Positions 27,201 to 36,552 of a stretch of 64,000 nucleotides of DNA are shown in pieces. Both the position numbers and the translations under genes were made by a program. This DNA is from Lineus longissimus (lineage: Eukaryota; Nemertea; Pilidiophora; Heteronemertea; Lineidae): assembly GCF_910592395.1 (NCBI RefSeq), contig NC_088311.1, positions 22,724,646-22,788,645 on the forward strand, in the 5' to 3' direction. The notes below the pieces were generated by a model, which had not been told where the DNA came from, did not search any database, and saw only the letters and a list, made by a program, of their open reading frames with translations. Each line of letters begins with the position of its first letter. The stretch's first letter is position 1.

Positions 27201-30200
27201 TTCACCTTTGGTGCACAAGTTCTATTCAGCTGCGATCGAGGATATCGTCTTGTTGGGTCTCCCCTGACAGAATGCCGAGCAGATGGAAGTTGGAGCCACG
27301 AGGAAGCAACATGTAAACGTAAGTTCATTTCACTCGATACATTTCACTTTTGGATGAAAAGGGCCGAAACGAACCACTTCCTTGGCTTGAAAATGGATTT
27401 ACATGGTACCGTTTCAAGTTTGTTGAAGTCATATATTCGGCGGGTTTTGCAAAGATATTATCAAACGTACAATGTACCTCATGATATGTTCTGAACGATA
27501 CCTATGATGTGATCAGTCTCCTTCACAATAAACCTGTATATATATATGATGTTTCCTTTTTTTGAGGGATTCAATGCGAAAAACCCAGCTCTCCGAAACA
27601 CGGTCGAGCGAGAGGTGATTCACATTTCTTTGGTGACCAGATTTGGTACGAATGCGATGAAGGATTTCTCTTGGTTGGTAATGATAGTGCGATTTGTTCC
27701 GAGAATGGTACGTGGAGTGTTGAGGTCCCTCAGTGTAAAGGTAAGACCACTCTCTTTGCCGACAATGATACACTTTGCATGCTTGTTCTCTTGAGGGAAG
27801 GAAGAGTCTATTGACTGAGTTTTTCGTTAAATGTATTCACGGCAGGCAAGCTAGTGCAAATCCTAAGTGGTCGAGATAGAACCTATCCGCTTCCCAGGAC
27901 GGCTATAGAGTCGAATTGACCAGAAGAGGCCGTGAACCATTGTGCACATGGAGTTTTGCGAATGATACTTGCAATCTTCTGTCATTTCCATCCACTGAAT
28001 TATTCGTTTATATTTGTAAATCAGCCTCGCTCTATAGTATGTCTTCAACGAGTATTTGTTCACCGAGTTCGCAGTTACAAGAATATTTCTCTACTTTCCC
28101 GACTTCAATTCAAGATTACCTCGTGAAGAACGCAAAAGACATACAGCAATCTTGGACTATGAAGTAGGAGGGTTTCGACTCTCCAAGAATGTGCCAGTCG
28201 ATATGGCAATCTTCGTCTGCCAAGATACTGTACGTAAAACAAACTTGCTGGTTACACGACGACGTACTCGCATACGTAGCTTTACAGTTATCTTGTTCGT
28301 GTTCTTTTCAAGGAGCCAGATGCGCCAGCCTCCCTGCCGTCCTCCGCACAATCCCAATAAAACAGGAGGAACTGTATGTCGGTGACACCGTGGTCCTCTC
28401 ATGTCAGAATGGCTACAGACCAAAAGGCGTCATGTCTTACACGTGCCTCAGTGAAAAGAAATGGTCCCCGTTCTCGGGGTCGTGCAAAAGTAAGGCTCTT
28501 GTCAGCGAGTGTCCATCTGGATTTTTCGTTTTTACAAATTTTGGTATGTTTTCATCAAACTTGCATCAGGAGGGAGGATCGGGGAAGAGGAATGGTCTCC
28601 ACGCAAGGAGGCACGCAAACGCTTACTCTCTTCATTAGTTGACATGGTTAAGGAGGATTTCCCATTGACCGGTCGTGCAAAGTGTGGCCCTACTCACCAT
28701 ACTTACCTCCCCTGCAACTCTTCGTCGTGGCAACAGTTTAAGAAATTGGTACATGTATCTTCAAATCCAATAACTGGCACTTGAATCATCGTATTCCGTT
28801 TTGGAATTATTCCAACACAAAACTACGTTTAGATGATAAAGATACCCCGAGTCAGTCATGATGAGTCAAAAAGAATTCTTGCATTCGGCCTTATTTTTTT
28901 CAATCAGAGATCACATGTGGGAAGCCCGCCATGCAGCCTGGGGTCCAGTTGATAATAGGCCGGTCATACCAATACCAGGATCGTGTTGTCTATGTCTGTC
29001 GCCCAGGTCTGAGACCAGAGGGAAGCTCTGTACTGGCCTGTTTGGATACGGGCCAGTGGAGTAGGACGCCCAAGTGTAAAGGTATGCAATGTACGTAATC
29101 TGCATTCAAGTTAGTCGATATTTTTGTTTTCTACAAACGGGCATATTCGCAATGCATATGCCCCTGAACCATGGCATGGACTGAGGAATGGGCATCAACC
29201 ATTTCAGTCAACACAGTCTTTCAGATTTTTACACATAATTGAACAGACACCTTTCAACACAAACCGCGCTATACCAACCAAATTTTAACCGACTATTTAT
29301 TTCTTCAATTTCCAGTTATCGTCCCGAAAACAAAATTCAAAATGTCCTCCTGGTGGCCATATAGAATATCAGATGGGGCTCAAAGTGTAGGTTCCTTGCA
29401 GTATGCACGACATGCTGGAGGATTGCACACTGTAGTGTGGTCCCTGCTGTACGTCTTGCATGTTTCAAAATTCATTGTAAAAACTTTTATGATTTGGCAA
29501 AATGGCTGCATTGTTTTGTCGTTTTACTAAATTTCAGCTTCTTGCAAGTATTCCTGCAAAAATGGCGGAGTTTGCGTCGCCCAAAACAAGTGTGCATGCC
29601 CGCACGGATATTCCGGTCCAAGGTGTGCGATAGCTACATGTATATTGCCTTGTCTACACGGAGGGATTTGTATAGGACCGTATAAATGTGAATGCAGGGA
29701 GGGGTACAAGGGCTCAAGATGCCAAACAAGTGAGTTGGCTGTACTCTTACGCGAATCTGGCGCCTATGTTTCGAGGAACACCAGGTGGCCATGAAGTCAA
29801 CTCTAAAATAGCACCTCATTCTTAGTTGACATAGCTCTTACGGATTCAATTGGCATTACACTTTTTGAACTTCTTCGGCCAGAAACGTGTTCAAAAACAC
29901 AGTATTTGGGGACTGCTTTCCCGTAACCTCTCTCGCTACGCCTCTGGCACCACACAGGGAGCGTTCCAAATCAGATGTATGTATACGGATGAGATTTGAT
30001 TCGTAAGATTATCGTGCTGGTTGTGTCACTTGGTCTGAGTATTATGCAACGTGGATAATTGTGCACTTTACAATCATCATCATCTCTTGCAGCTGTGTGT
30101 TCGAAGCCATGTGCAAATAACGGATATTGTATGCAGCCAAACAGATGTCTTTGTCCACGTGGATTCAAGCAGCCGTTTTGTGACGAGTAAGTTATGCACT

Positions 30201-30487
30201 GCATTGTCGACGATGTTCAAAATTTGTCGTTAAATCAAGAAACCAAAAATGTCTCAAAGGAACTGGGAGAGGGTGTCGCTCATTACAGTTCCTGGAGAAA
30301 GTCAACATATTATCAGCTTTTAGACTTACATTGTAAAACTACGAAGTGATTTTTTACAAATTGCTTGATAACTTCTAAAATTGAAATGATTCAAACTCAA
30401 GTTAGACCGTTATTTCTATTTATCTCTGTTAATAATCCCTTACTTCTTTATTTCAGACCGATTCCAGGTATGCTGCGACTGCGCTGA
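5840..30487 (+). CDS. SVEP1: SVEP1-like secreted multidomain adhesion protein, 33 exons
   Basis: SVEP1 (polydom) is a secreted extracellular-matrix protein; in vertebrates it acts in cell adhesion through integrin alpha9beta1 and in lymphatic development. The domain order read here matches it: signal peptide, VWA, Cys-rich EGF-like module, ephrin-receptor-like module, three sushi, two HYR, one sushi, a spacer with an RLRR site, three ephrin-receptor-like modules, six EGF, pentraxin/LamG, 37 further sushi and three C-terminal EGF. All 33 exons join in phase to 3,828 aa, slightly longer than the roughly 3,570 aa human protein. I count 41 sushi domains in total, against about 34 in human. I chose the ATG at 5840 because it begins a hydrophobic signal peptide; an in-frame start codon at 5726 would bury that signal. 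Exon coordinates are given in the block entries that follow. Confidence 0.92.
6490..6700 (-). repeat. Possible tRNA-derived SINE-like fragment
   Basis: This region in SVEP1 intron 1 has the layout CACTCCTGGGTGGAGAGAAG, then CCTAGCTCAAG, then GTGTCGAACCAGCGACCTCC. That layout recurs in dispersed repeats of marine invertebrates, where the last block read in reverse resembles a tRNA B-box (GGTTCGA). No A-box or clean ends were identified. Confidence 0.35.
7309..7545. mobile_element. Foldback/MITE-like inverted repeat (relative of 3219-3415)
   Basis: The left end TTAGGCAGATTTTGCAAACC and the inner CTACGAGCGACGAAGTA are mirrored at the right end by GTACTTCGTCATTC and then GGGTTGCGAAACTTGCCTA. It shares ends with the element in acetyltransferase intron 4. 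It lies in SVEP1 intron 1 and carries no reading frame. Confidence 0.55.
9605..13534 (+). CDS. SVEP1: SVEP1 exons 3-10: EGF-like, ephrin-receptor-like, sushi and HYR modules
   Basis: Exons: 9605-9781 (Cys-rich EGF-like, [14 protein letters not shown]), 10199-10348 (ephrin-receptor-like, CPKHTYRN), 10660-10839, 11173-11352 and 11741-11935 (three sushi), 12137-12385 and 12773-13009 (two HYR domains, with paired SPAITCP and ATDxSGN-type motifs: EDTSRNQA and DASGNNN), and 13346-13534 (one sushi). All are phase 1-1 modules, as expected for exon-shuffled extracellular domains. HYR domains are Ig-like folds thought to mediate adhesion. Residues about 253-771. Confidence 0.9.
13847..16583 (+). CDS. 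SVEP1: SVEP1 exons 11-16: linker with dibasic site and ephrin-receptor-like repeats
   Basis: Exons: 13847-13971, 14480-14657, 15022-15243, 15523-15684, 16072-16233 and 16422-16583. The first three encode the low-complexity spacer. It includes RLRR followed by DVSDD (codons near 14570-14583), in the place where vertebrate SVEP1 has a basic RIKR-type site, so proteolytic processing is possible. The next three each encode a Cys-rich ephrin-receptor-like repeat ([18 protein letters not shown] and [10 protein letters not shown]) with the spacing CxxC...C..CP. Residues about 772-1108. Confidence 0.87.
16962..20225 (+). CDS. SVEP1: SVEP1 exons 17-24: six EGF domains and a pentraxin/LamG domain
   Basis: Exons: 16962-17108, 17243-17356, 17622-17735, 18138-18339, 18658-18815, 19164-19362, 19551-19723 and 19986-20225. 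Six EGF modules have calcium-binding starts such as [30 protein letters not shown] and [10 protein letters not shown]. Exon 20 carries one and a half EGF domains, and the fifth is split by a phase-2 intron. The pentraxin/LamG block follows: [10 protein letters not shown], the GTPFSYA strand, [32 protein letters not shown] and [12 protein letters not shown]. Residues about 1109-1557. Confidence 0.9.
20571..21453 (+). CDS. SVEP1: SVEP1 exons 25-26: two single-exon sushi domains
   Basis: Exons 20571-20738 and 21283-21453 each encode one sushi (CCP) domain. The first starts [10 protein letters not shown]; the second starts [10 protein letters not shown], with the [13 protein letters not shown] core and a WSGEPPSC end. 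Both are phase 1-1. They precede the giant exon and are the ordinary one-domain-per-exon form. Residues about 1558-1670. Confidence 0.88.
21685..27318 (+). CDS. SVEP1: SVEP1 exon 27: giant exon with 32 tandem sushi domains
   Basis: One uninterrupted 5,634-bp exon (acceptor AG at 21683-21684, donor GTAAG at 27319) encodes about 1,878 residues and 32 consecutive sushi domains of about 58 residues each. Each shows C-P...NG, Y-x-C, G-Y, C and W-S...P-x-C landmarks. The domains are diverged from one another, so this is an old array and no recent tandem amplification is visible. A long sushi-bearing exon in an otherwise finely split gene suggests intron loss or tandem growth inside one exon. I did not find the EDDMMEVPY-type integrin alpha9 motif of mammalian SVEP1. 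Confidence 0.93.
27567..30487 (+). CDS. SVEP1: SVEP1 exons 28-33: three sushi and three C-terminal EGF domains
   Basis: Exons: 27567-27740, 28313-28489 and 28908-29081 (one sushi each), 29538-29729 (two [14 protein letters not shown] and [11 protein letters not shown]), 30093-30186 (third [14 protein letters not shown]) and 30457-30487 (tail PIPGMLRLR, stop TGA). The short basic tail resembles the vertebrate end. If the last donor (GAGTAAGT at 30185) is not used, translation stops at once at TAA 30188-30190, giving FCDE. Exon 30 joins exon 31 in phase 1, although an acceptor-like site at 29315 lies between them. Confidence 0.8.
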
Positions 30488-31032
30488 CGACGACCACCTT
30501 ACCAGAGTCCTTAAACCCATGACTGGAAATTAAGTACAGTTTTTCGAGGTTGATTTTTAAGGGCTTTACAGGAGAAATAACCCGAAAGTCAATATGATTA
30601 CCGGCGCTACGTGCCTACTGTACTGGTGTAGTGTAATCTCCGCAGTCAAAATGTTATACCGAGACAGGGGGCGCTAGTGACTGTAATGTTTGGGTTAACA
30701 CTGATGCTTATGTGAATTTGTGTACCCAAGCAGCAGCGTCAACAAATTCTATCCCTATGGTAGGATAAGTGGATAAATGAGGCAATCTCAGGGTTCGAGT
30801 GTCTACTCGAGGAAGAGACTGATTGACGTAGTCCCCTGAAACCGAAATATGTAAACTGAAGTACGTTCAGATTCCAGGCGTTCGAGGTGGGCCACTGCGG
30901 TGGATGGTTCGAATCGGCAGCGCATGGAGTTCAAGGTGTCCTGTTGTTACATAAAACAGTGTCCCTCCTAGAGAATAGTGACATCTAGCGGCGCACGCCG
31001 GGGCTACAGAAGCTAACCCTAGATTAATTGAA

Positions 31033-31038
31033 AATAAA
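31033..31038 (+). promoter_or_regulatory. Candidate polyadenylation signal of SVEP1-like gene
   Basis: An AATAAA hexamer lies about 550 bp past the predicted stop codon. It is the first good candidate downstream on this strand, but no transcript end supports it. Confidence 0.35.
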
Positions 31039-31160
31039 GTAATCTTAACGATATATAGCTTACACGTAGATTTATTTCAGAATCGCTTCATTATTGAGTT
31101 GTTGACTCTACATGTGCATATATGAACATAGACGATTCCCGATTCTGCTTTGGCTGTGCC

Positions 31161-32307
31161 GGCCTGGATCCTGATTCACGAAGCACCCGTCAAATACTAC
31201 ACTTGGCGTACACTTACGCTTCGTTTACGTGGAAGATTACGCTAAGATTTATTCACAAAGCCCTGTTTGACCTAACCATAACGGAACATTTCCACTATTA
31301 TAAGATTACTATGGGCGGTTATATCCGCAATAAATGGAGGTTGCAATTTTTATATGGACGTTACCTATTTTATAAGGAGGTTGCAAATTTGGGTGGTTGA
31401 ATTAAAGACGTTAAAATTTATGACGTTAGTAATTATAGACATGGCGATTTACGGAGGTTGTGAATTAAGGTCGTATTGTTAAACAGACGTGGTTTTATAC
31501 AGACGTGGTTTAATACAGTCGTATGTTTAACAGCCGTTGGGTGGCGCTCGTGTCGGAAATGAAGGGAGTAGTTCTTGCATCCTTGCATCCGTTGCTGTAT
31601 GCCGGGTAATCACACTTACCGGTAATAGAAATAGGTGCAGCCTGGCTTTACAGGGTGTATCAAAAAAGGATAAAGTTTGAGAAATTACCCCCAAATTAGC
31701 ACTTTATATTTTTGGAAAATATTTTCGATAGATTTTGGTGGGTAGCGGTTTCATGCATGTCTGTACAAAATTTCACACCCAGCTTTTCACGCATGAGTGA
31801 AAGTGCAAATTGCCTGAACCAAGTTAAAACTGGTTTACACCACTAAGGGATGGCATTTAGATTGAATCAAAGATCATGAGAAAGGACATTGGGCATCCGC
31901 CTTGCTTTCCACAAAAATTGCTAATTACAGCATTAACCCTTTGACACTCCCTTTGCCATGAGTCCTTGCAAAGCGCTCGGGACTGCTTGGGATCTCAGTG
32001 CTGGGTGTGACACATCGTCCTTCAGTAGGTCCATTACTTCTGAAAGAACTGGACGTGGCATCCTCCTAAGTCTCAAGGGGATGCACACGATCACGAAAAA
32101 TGCGCTCGCGACGTAACGCCCGTTGATTTGCTTCCTCTATAATAACTAGTGCAGCTGCCATCTTCTATATCCGAGTCGTCCTCGAAACTATTCCCACCGA
32201 CCACACTCCGTGTACTCTGTGAATACCACGCAATTGCTTCGTGGACATAAGTGACGCTTACGGGTGCGTGACCTGCTAAGTGTGCTTTGTGCATCAGCCC
32301 CCAGGTC
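31161..32307 (-). mobile_element. Decayed PIF/Harbinger transposon
   Basis: The left terminus CCTGATTCACGAAGCAC (31170-31186) is the imperfect inverse of the right terminus (TGTGCTTTGTGCATCAGCCC at 32281-32300). This end sequence type is familiar from Harbinger elements. The interior carries the start of a Harbinger nuclease on the minus strand (separate entry). The body is 1.15 kb, too short for the usual two-gene element. GACGTT-rich direct repeats fill 31310-31540. The target duplication could not be fixed. Confidence 0.6.
31930..32161 (-). pseudogene. Harbinger nuclease (DDE transposase) N-terminal remnant, frameshifted
   Basis: On the minus strand an ATG at 32161 opens MAAALVIIEEANQRALRRER, followed by IFRDRVHPLE. 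This matches the start of Harbinger transposase-derived nucleases as I remember the family. A TAG ends that frame at 32066. Homology resumes in another frame with EVMDLLKDDVSHPALRSQA, then is lost within a further 15 codons. The catalytic core is absent, so this is a broken fragment. Confidence 0.65.
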
Positions 32308-33702
32308 ACAATTATTATTAATTTTGATGAACGATAATAACTCCATTAATTGTATAACAGCGATGAATATCCCAGGCCTGTAATTTGTAAAAGTAATTTC
32401 TCAAAAGTACAATGTACATGTATAAAATGTACATTGTGTACAGTGTACAGTGTGGTCATTTTAGGGATTGCTTGCAAAAGATTTTGTCATTTCTCAGGAA
32501 AAGACTGAAATTGGGCAGAAAGCGGGCGAATTTCAAACCTTCGCTTGGCAATCTCAAAATTCTTATATTAACGAAAGCCATGTTAAATGTATGTCTGTTC
32601 AGAGCATGCTCCGCACAAAACAGTGAACTCTTCACTGTCTCCATTTTCCGCTCACACAGTAGACAGTTCACAGTTACCAGATTGTTGCGCAGAGAATGTG
32701 CGCAAAAGCAAACACACAGTAGAATGTTCACTGTTTAATGCGATATCGACAACAGTGAAATGTTCTACTGTTGTATAGTAGAGAGTACGCTGGTCTGTTC
32801 CGTTGCTTTAATAATCAGCGCCCAAACATATCGGTATCCATTCCTTGTAAGATTTCAGTACACCGCCTATGCATGTATTGATCTGTGTTTGCATGCATAC
32901 TCCAAAAATGTGAAATTTCCTGATCTGATTTTCCGAGGAGTTTTGGGGTCAAAGGCATTCAGAGGTTGTCAGATTTTTTTTCGAAATTTATCAGAAATGA
33001 ATGTACATGATCTATAAAATTGAAAAATCAGAAAACAACAGTGCGAGTGCTAGTTACTCCATGAAAAATCTATCAGCAGTGTGAATGTTCTGCGGCTTTT
33101 TCTTTGAGCTGTTCCTGATCAATGAATGAATACACGGATGTAATACCACGATCATAACAAAATCTTGACTTCTTTCTTTACAGATCACTTCTATGAAATA
33201 GAACACTGAGTAGTGAAAGTCGTCAAACTTATTACAAGTACCGGTCTGCCATATCATCATTTCATGGGAAAGTCGTATACATGTACATGTATATGCATTG
33301 TGAAATTCATGCGGTCTACATGCAAATCGCATAGTTTAAACCTACAGTAGTGTTGATATAGGCCTACTAGTAAGTTAAGTCGGATCTTTCCCCCAAAATG
33401 ATATCCAGTCCTTCATTCACTACCGTGAATTCATAACTCTATATTGCATTTCAGACAGGTCTTGCAAAAGGTACTAGGTTGACCTCTTGTCACTAAACAG
33501 TAACAGGGTTAGGCATACAGGAAATTCACAGTTAAATGATTTTCTTTAAAATTGTTCTAAGGCCAGAGAATATAAGAAGGTTCGAGTGCATGACTAATGC
33601 TTGGCTTATCCAATAAATGAGGGCATATTAAGAATTGCGTAAAGTAAGTCAGAACCATTCCCCTTTGTGGGCATAGGATTGGACTTGCGGGAATCCATAT
33701 CT
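32308..33702. other. Intergenic spacer between SVEP1-like and carboxylesterase genes
   Basis: This AT-rich spacer holds GTACATGTA-type motifs. Around 32714-32776 an imperfect inverted repeat pairs CACAGTAGAATGTTCACTG with CAGTGAAATGTTCTACTG. I see no exon-like segment. The 3' UTR of the esterase gene (minus strand) must start at its lower border. Confidence 0.5.
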
Positions 33703-36164
33703 CTACATACACTTGAGTTTGTTCTCCCGATGCCCTTTGCAAACCACAACGAGCAACGCCAGAGAGAGGAGGCCGAATACCGCAGTGCAAACTGCCAGGG
33801 CGATGTCGAGGCTTGTTAGTTCGGGGCATGGTTGTGCAGGTGGAGCATCGGAACACGTTTTGTTCATTAGGTATGGAAGATAATCTAGCCAGAAAGACAT
33901 CTTCTTAGCCCGTAGACCCTTCCTTGGTGTTAGTTTGATGTCGGTTGTCGAGTTTCCGAGGTCTAAATACTCCTGATTTTCAGAGGTAAACGGCGGCCAT
34001 TCTTGTTCGGCTTTGACACCAGCAAGATCTCCGCTGATCTTACCATTTGGATTCCTGAAACGACAATTGCGTAACATCTAGAGCATAATCAAAAATTGAT
34101 AATGACGTCCCTTGCTTGAGTTTCGGAAGAATGTTCCATATCGCGCTAACATGGCTAAGCTGACCACTGCTGACCATGACAGGCGTGCATTGGACTGGTA
34201 CAGGTTGGAACTGAACATTGAATATGCTGGTGGTGACGCTTTCTGATGAGAAGTTGGTCGTGACTGATGCAGTATCCTTGGACTTGTCCACAGCATCGTT
34301 CAATCATTGCTCTCTGAGCTGCCTTGATTCTGTACTTGCACAAATACTGAGACCAAATGCCTGTTGACTGTGCTTTAAGAGAGACTGGCGCCATGCCTAG
34401 TCTCTCTTAAAGTACAGTCAACAGACACCAACCCCCTCAGACTCAGAAACCACAAACGCCCAACCCTTCCTGCTACCTTAATACTTCTGGATTTGACGAA
34501 AGATGCTGATATTGCTCCAGCTGGTGCTGGTCTTTGCTTATCGTATCGACAGAGAAACAGCATTAGAGAAAGGGCTTAAACTCGTAATCTAAATTTTACC
34601 CATATTTGGCGAAGTTGGTCCAGTACGACATCATGGCCTTGCTCAGTTGTACGTCCTTTTCGGTTACCTTCTGCCTTAAGGTACCGTTGTCGATGTCCAG
34701 GGAGGGAAACAAGAATATGTAGAGTAATTCCGAGGTGTGCGTAGATAGTCCGGGCCGATACCGAGAATGCGTCCATTCATTCAAGGCATAAGTGAAGAAA
34801 TACACGTAGGTCTTCGAATCTTTTGACATTTTTACGTGGGTCTGGGCTGTCGCTACAGCGGGCCCAATAAATACCAAATCCGTGTAGTAGTCCACCAAAA
34901 TGTCCATCGCTTCCACATCGGTAATTTTAACAGAGGGCACATATTCCTGCAAGACTGCTTTGATGACATCGGCCTCGTTTGGAACGCCCAGCATGTGTTC
35001 TACTGATAGGGCGTCAACAAGCATGGATTTCGGTGTGGAAAGGTTCTTTGCAAGATGTTGGGAGAAGATGTCTGGCCCATCAGCGTCACCATCTGCACTC
35101 GTGGAACCAACCATCAAGTCGATGGATGAGAAAGCGGAAAAGACACTTATGTTGGGATTGTTGAATAGATTGATGGGCGATTCTGGCACGAATTCATCGT
35201 CTATTGTCGGACCCCACACAAAAAGGGGAAATAGAGCTTCTACTTGATCGCCTTTCTCCAACACATCTTGAGCTGACTTTGTTTGCATGCACTCTATCAT
35301 CGTTTGATGGTTTGCTTTGGGGCACCCAAGGAAACCGGCGAGTAGCTTTGCTTTCTCTAAAGGATTGTGAAAGATCGCTCGATGCTTTGGATGCGGGAAA
35401 ATGGCAGCACAACTTTCGCTTATTGCACGTTTTAAAAGTCCTCTTCCCGCTGAGAGAGGAGAAATGGCGTGTAGTGACGTATCAAGTCCGCCCGCAGATT
35501 GACCAAACACTGTCACGGTATCAGCATCCCCTCCAAACTCGCCTATGTTGTCTTTGACCCACTGCAAGGCTAATAATTCGTCGAAAAGTGCATTGTTGGC
35601 AGGTCCGTTGGAATCACCAGTGCTTAAATAGCCGAATGGACCAAGACGATAGTTCGTTGTCACCGTGACCACATCGCCGTAGGCTGCAAGTGGTCTCCCG
35701 TCATACTGCTGCGAGGCGCCGGCAATCCATGCACCACCGTGGATGAAAAACATCACTGATTTCTTGTTGGTGCGATTTGCTGAAACAGGGGTGAAGACGT
35801 TCAGGAACAGGCAGTCTTCATTTGTGGGAAAACGATCAGGGAAGTGTAGGGGATCAGCCCAAAATTTTTGCATGCACGCATCGCCGTATGCCGTAGCGTT
35901 GAATCCATCTTTGAACGGGGCCTTTGGAACCGACCGCTTGAACCGGAGTTTCCCTACAGGGGGCTCGGCGTAAGGTATCCCGCGGAAGGCATTCAGTTGA
36001 TAATTCTCTCCATAGAGTCTCAGATGTTCCTGTATTCCAGTGATAAGACCAACACTTGTTTCAACCGTCACTGGTGCTAAGTGTTGTGAAGACACGGTTG
36101 AGCCCACCATCATCACGAAGGTTAGGAGGAGCGCCATCATTGTCGCGTTGACTTGTCTTTGCAC
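33703..36164 (-). CDS. Cholinesterase-like type B carboxylesterase with C-terminal membrane anchor
   Basis: Hydrolysis of carboxylic esters outside the cell is the family role. Two exons, 36164-34600 and 34054-33703, join in phase 2 to 638 aa. A signal peptide (MMALLLTFVMMV) precedes the alpha/beta hydrolase fold. Landmarks are the oxyanion loop HGGAW (142-146), the EDCLFLNV disulfide region, the nucleophile elbow GQSAG with Ser223, ADG with Asp358 where cholinesterases have Glu, and His476 in STHTSELLYIF. The usual elbow is GESAG, so Glu to Gln precedes the serine. After CSDAPPAQPC comes one transmembrane segment (IALAVCTAVFGLLSLALLVVV) and a short basic tail. One giant first exon is unusual for this family. 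Without substrate data it could be a carboxylesterase, a cholinesterase-like or a catalytically altered adhesion-type protein. Confidence 0.87.
34361..34424. repeat. Near-perfect 26-bp hairpin in esterase intron
   Basis: Arm 34361-34386 begins CTGTTGACTGTGCTTTAAGA; arm 34399-34424 is its inverse with one change, which reads as a G-U pair in plus-strand RNA. The loop is 12 nt. It resembles a pre-miRNA-sized stem or a minute foldback element. It lies in the single intron of the esterase gene, where the plus strand would be antisense. Confidence 0.7.
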
Positions 36165-36174
36165 CGCTTCCGAT

Positions 36175-36232
36175 TATTGCACGTTTTAAAAGTCCTTTTC
36201 CCGCTGAGAGAGGAGAAATGGCGTGTAGTGAC
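36175..36232. repeat. Copy of an internal esterase coding segment, upstream of the start codon
   Basis: These 58 bp match 35420-35477 inside the esterase exon (which encodes AISPLSAGRGLLKRAIS) at 57 of 58 positions in the same orientation. They end only 11 bp upstream of the esterase ATG. A further copy is at 38188-38245 in the duplicated 5' flank. Confidence 0.85.
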
Positions 36233-36552
36233 AAGCTGACACCAGCTTTTTAAGCTGTTTTCGTTCCTATCGTTCATTAAATGTATCAGCAATCACTCAA
36301 ACAACCATGGTCTATTGTATCGGGCTGCATATATTACCACTGATCGAATTCATAAGAATCACGAATATTAAATCCAAAGCCGGCACATTTGTTGATACTA
36401 GTTTTTTCAGCTCGTTTCCTTCCTCGAGCGTGTACTTGTGAACTCAGATAAAGTTTTGTAAATGTTCACAGGTTCATAAAGTCAGTGAGTCATGCTCTAC
36501 ACTATTGTACACCAAAGATCCTTATACATGCACTTCACAGACCATTGCTGAC

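Noticed and set aside
34470-34490. 20-bp identity with 39505-39524 (CTGCTACCTTAATACTTCTG).
   Set aside because: Too short to define a repeat family without a genome search.
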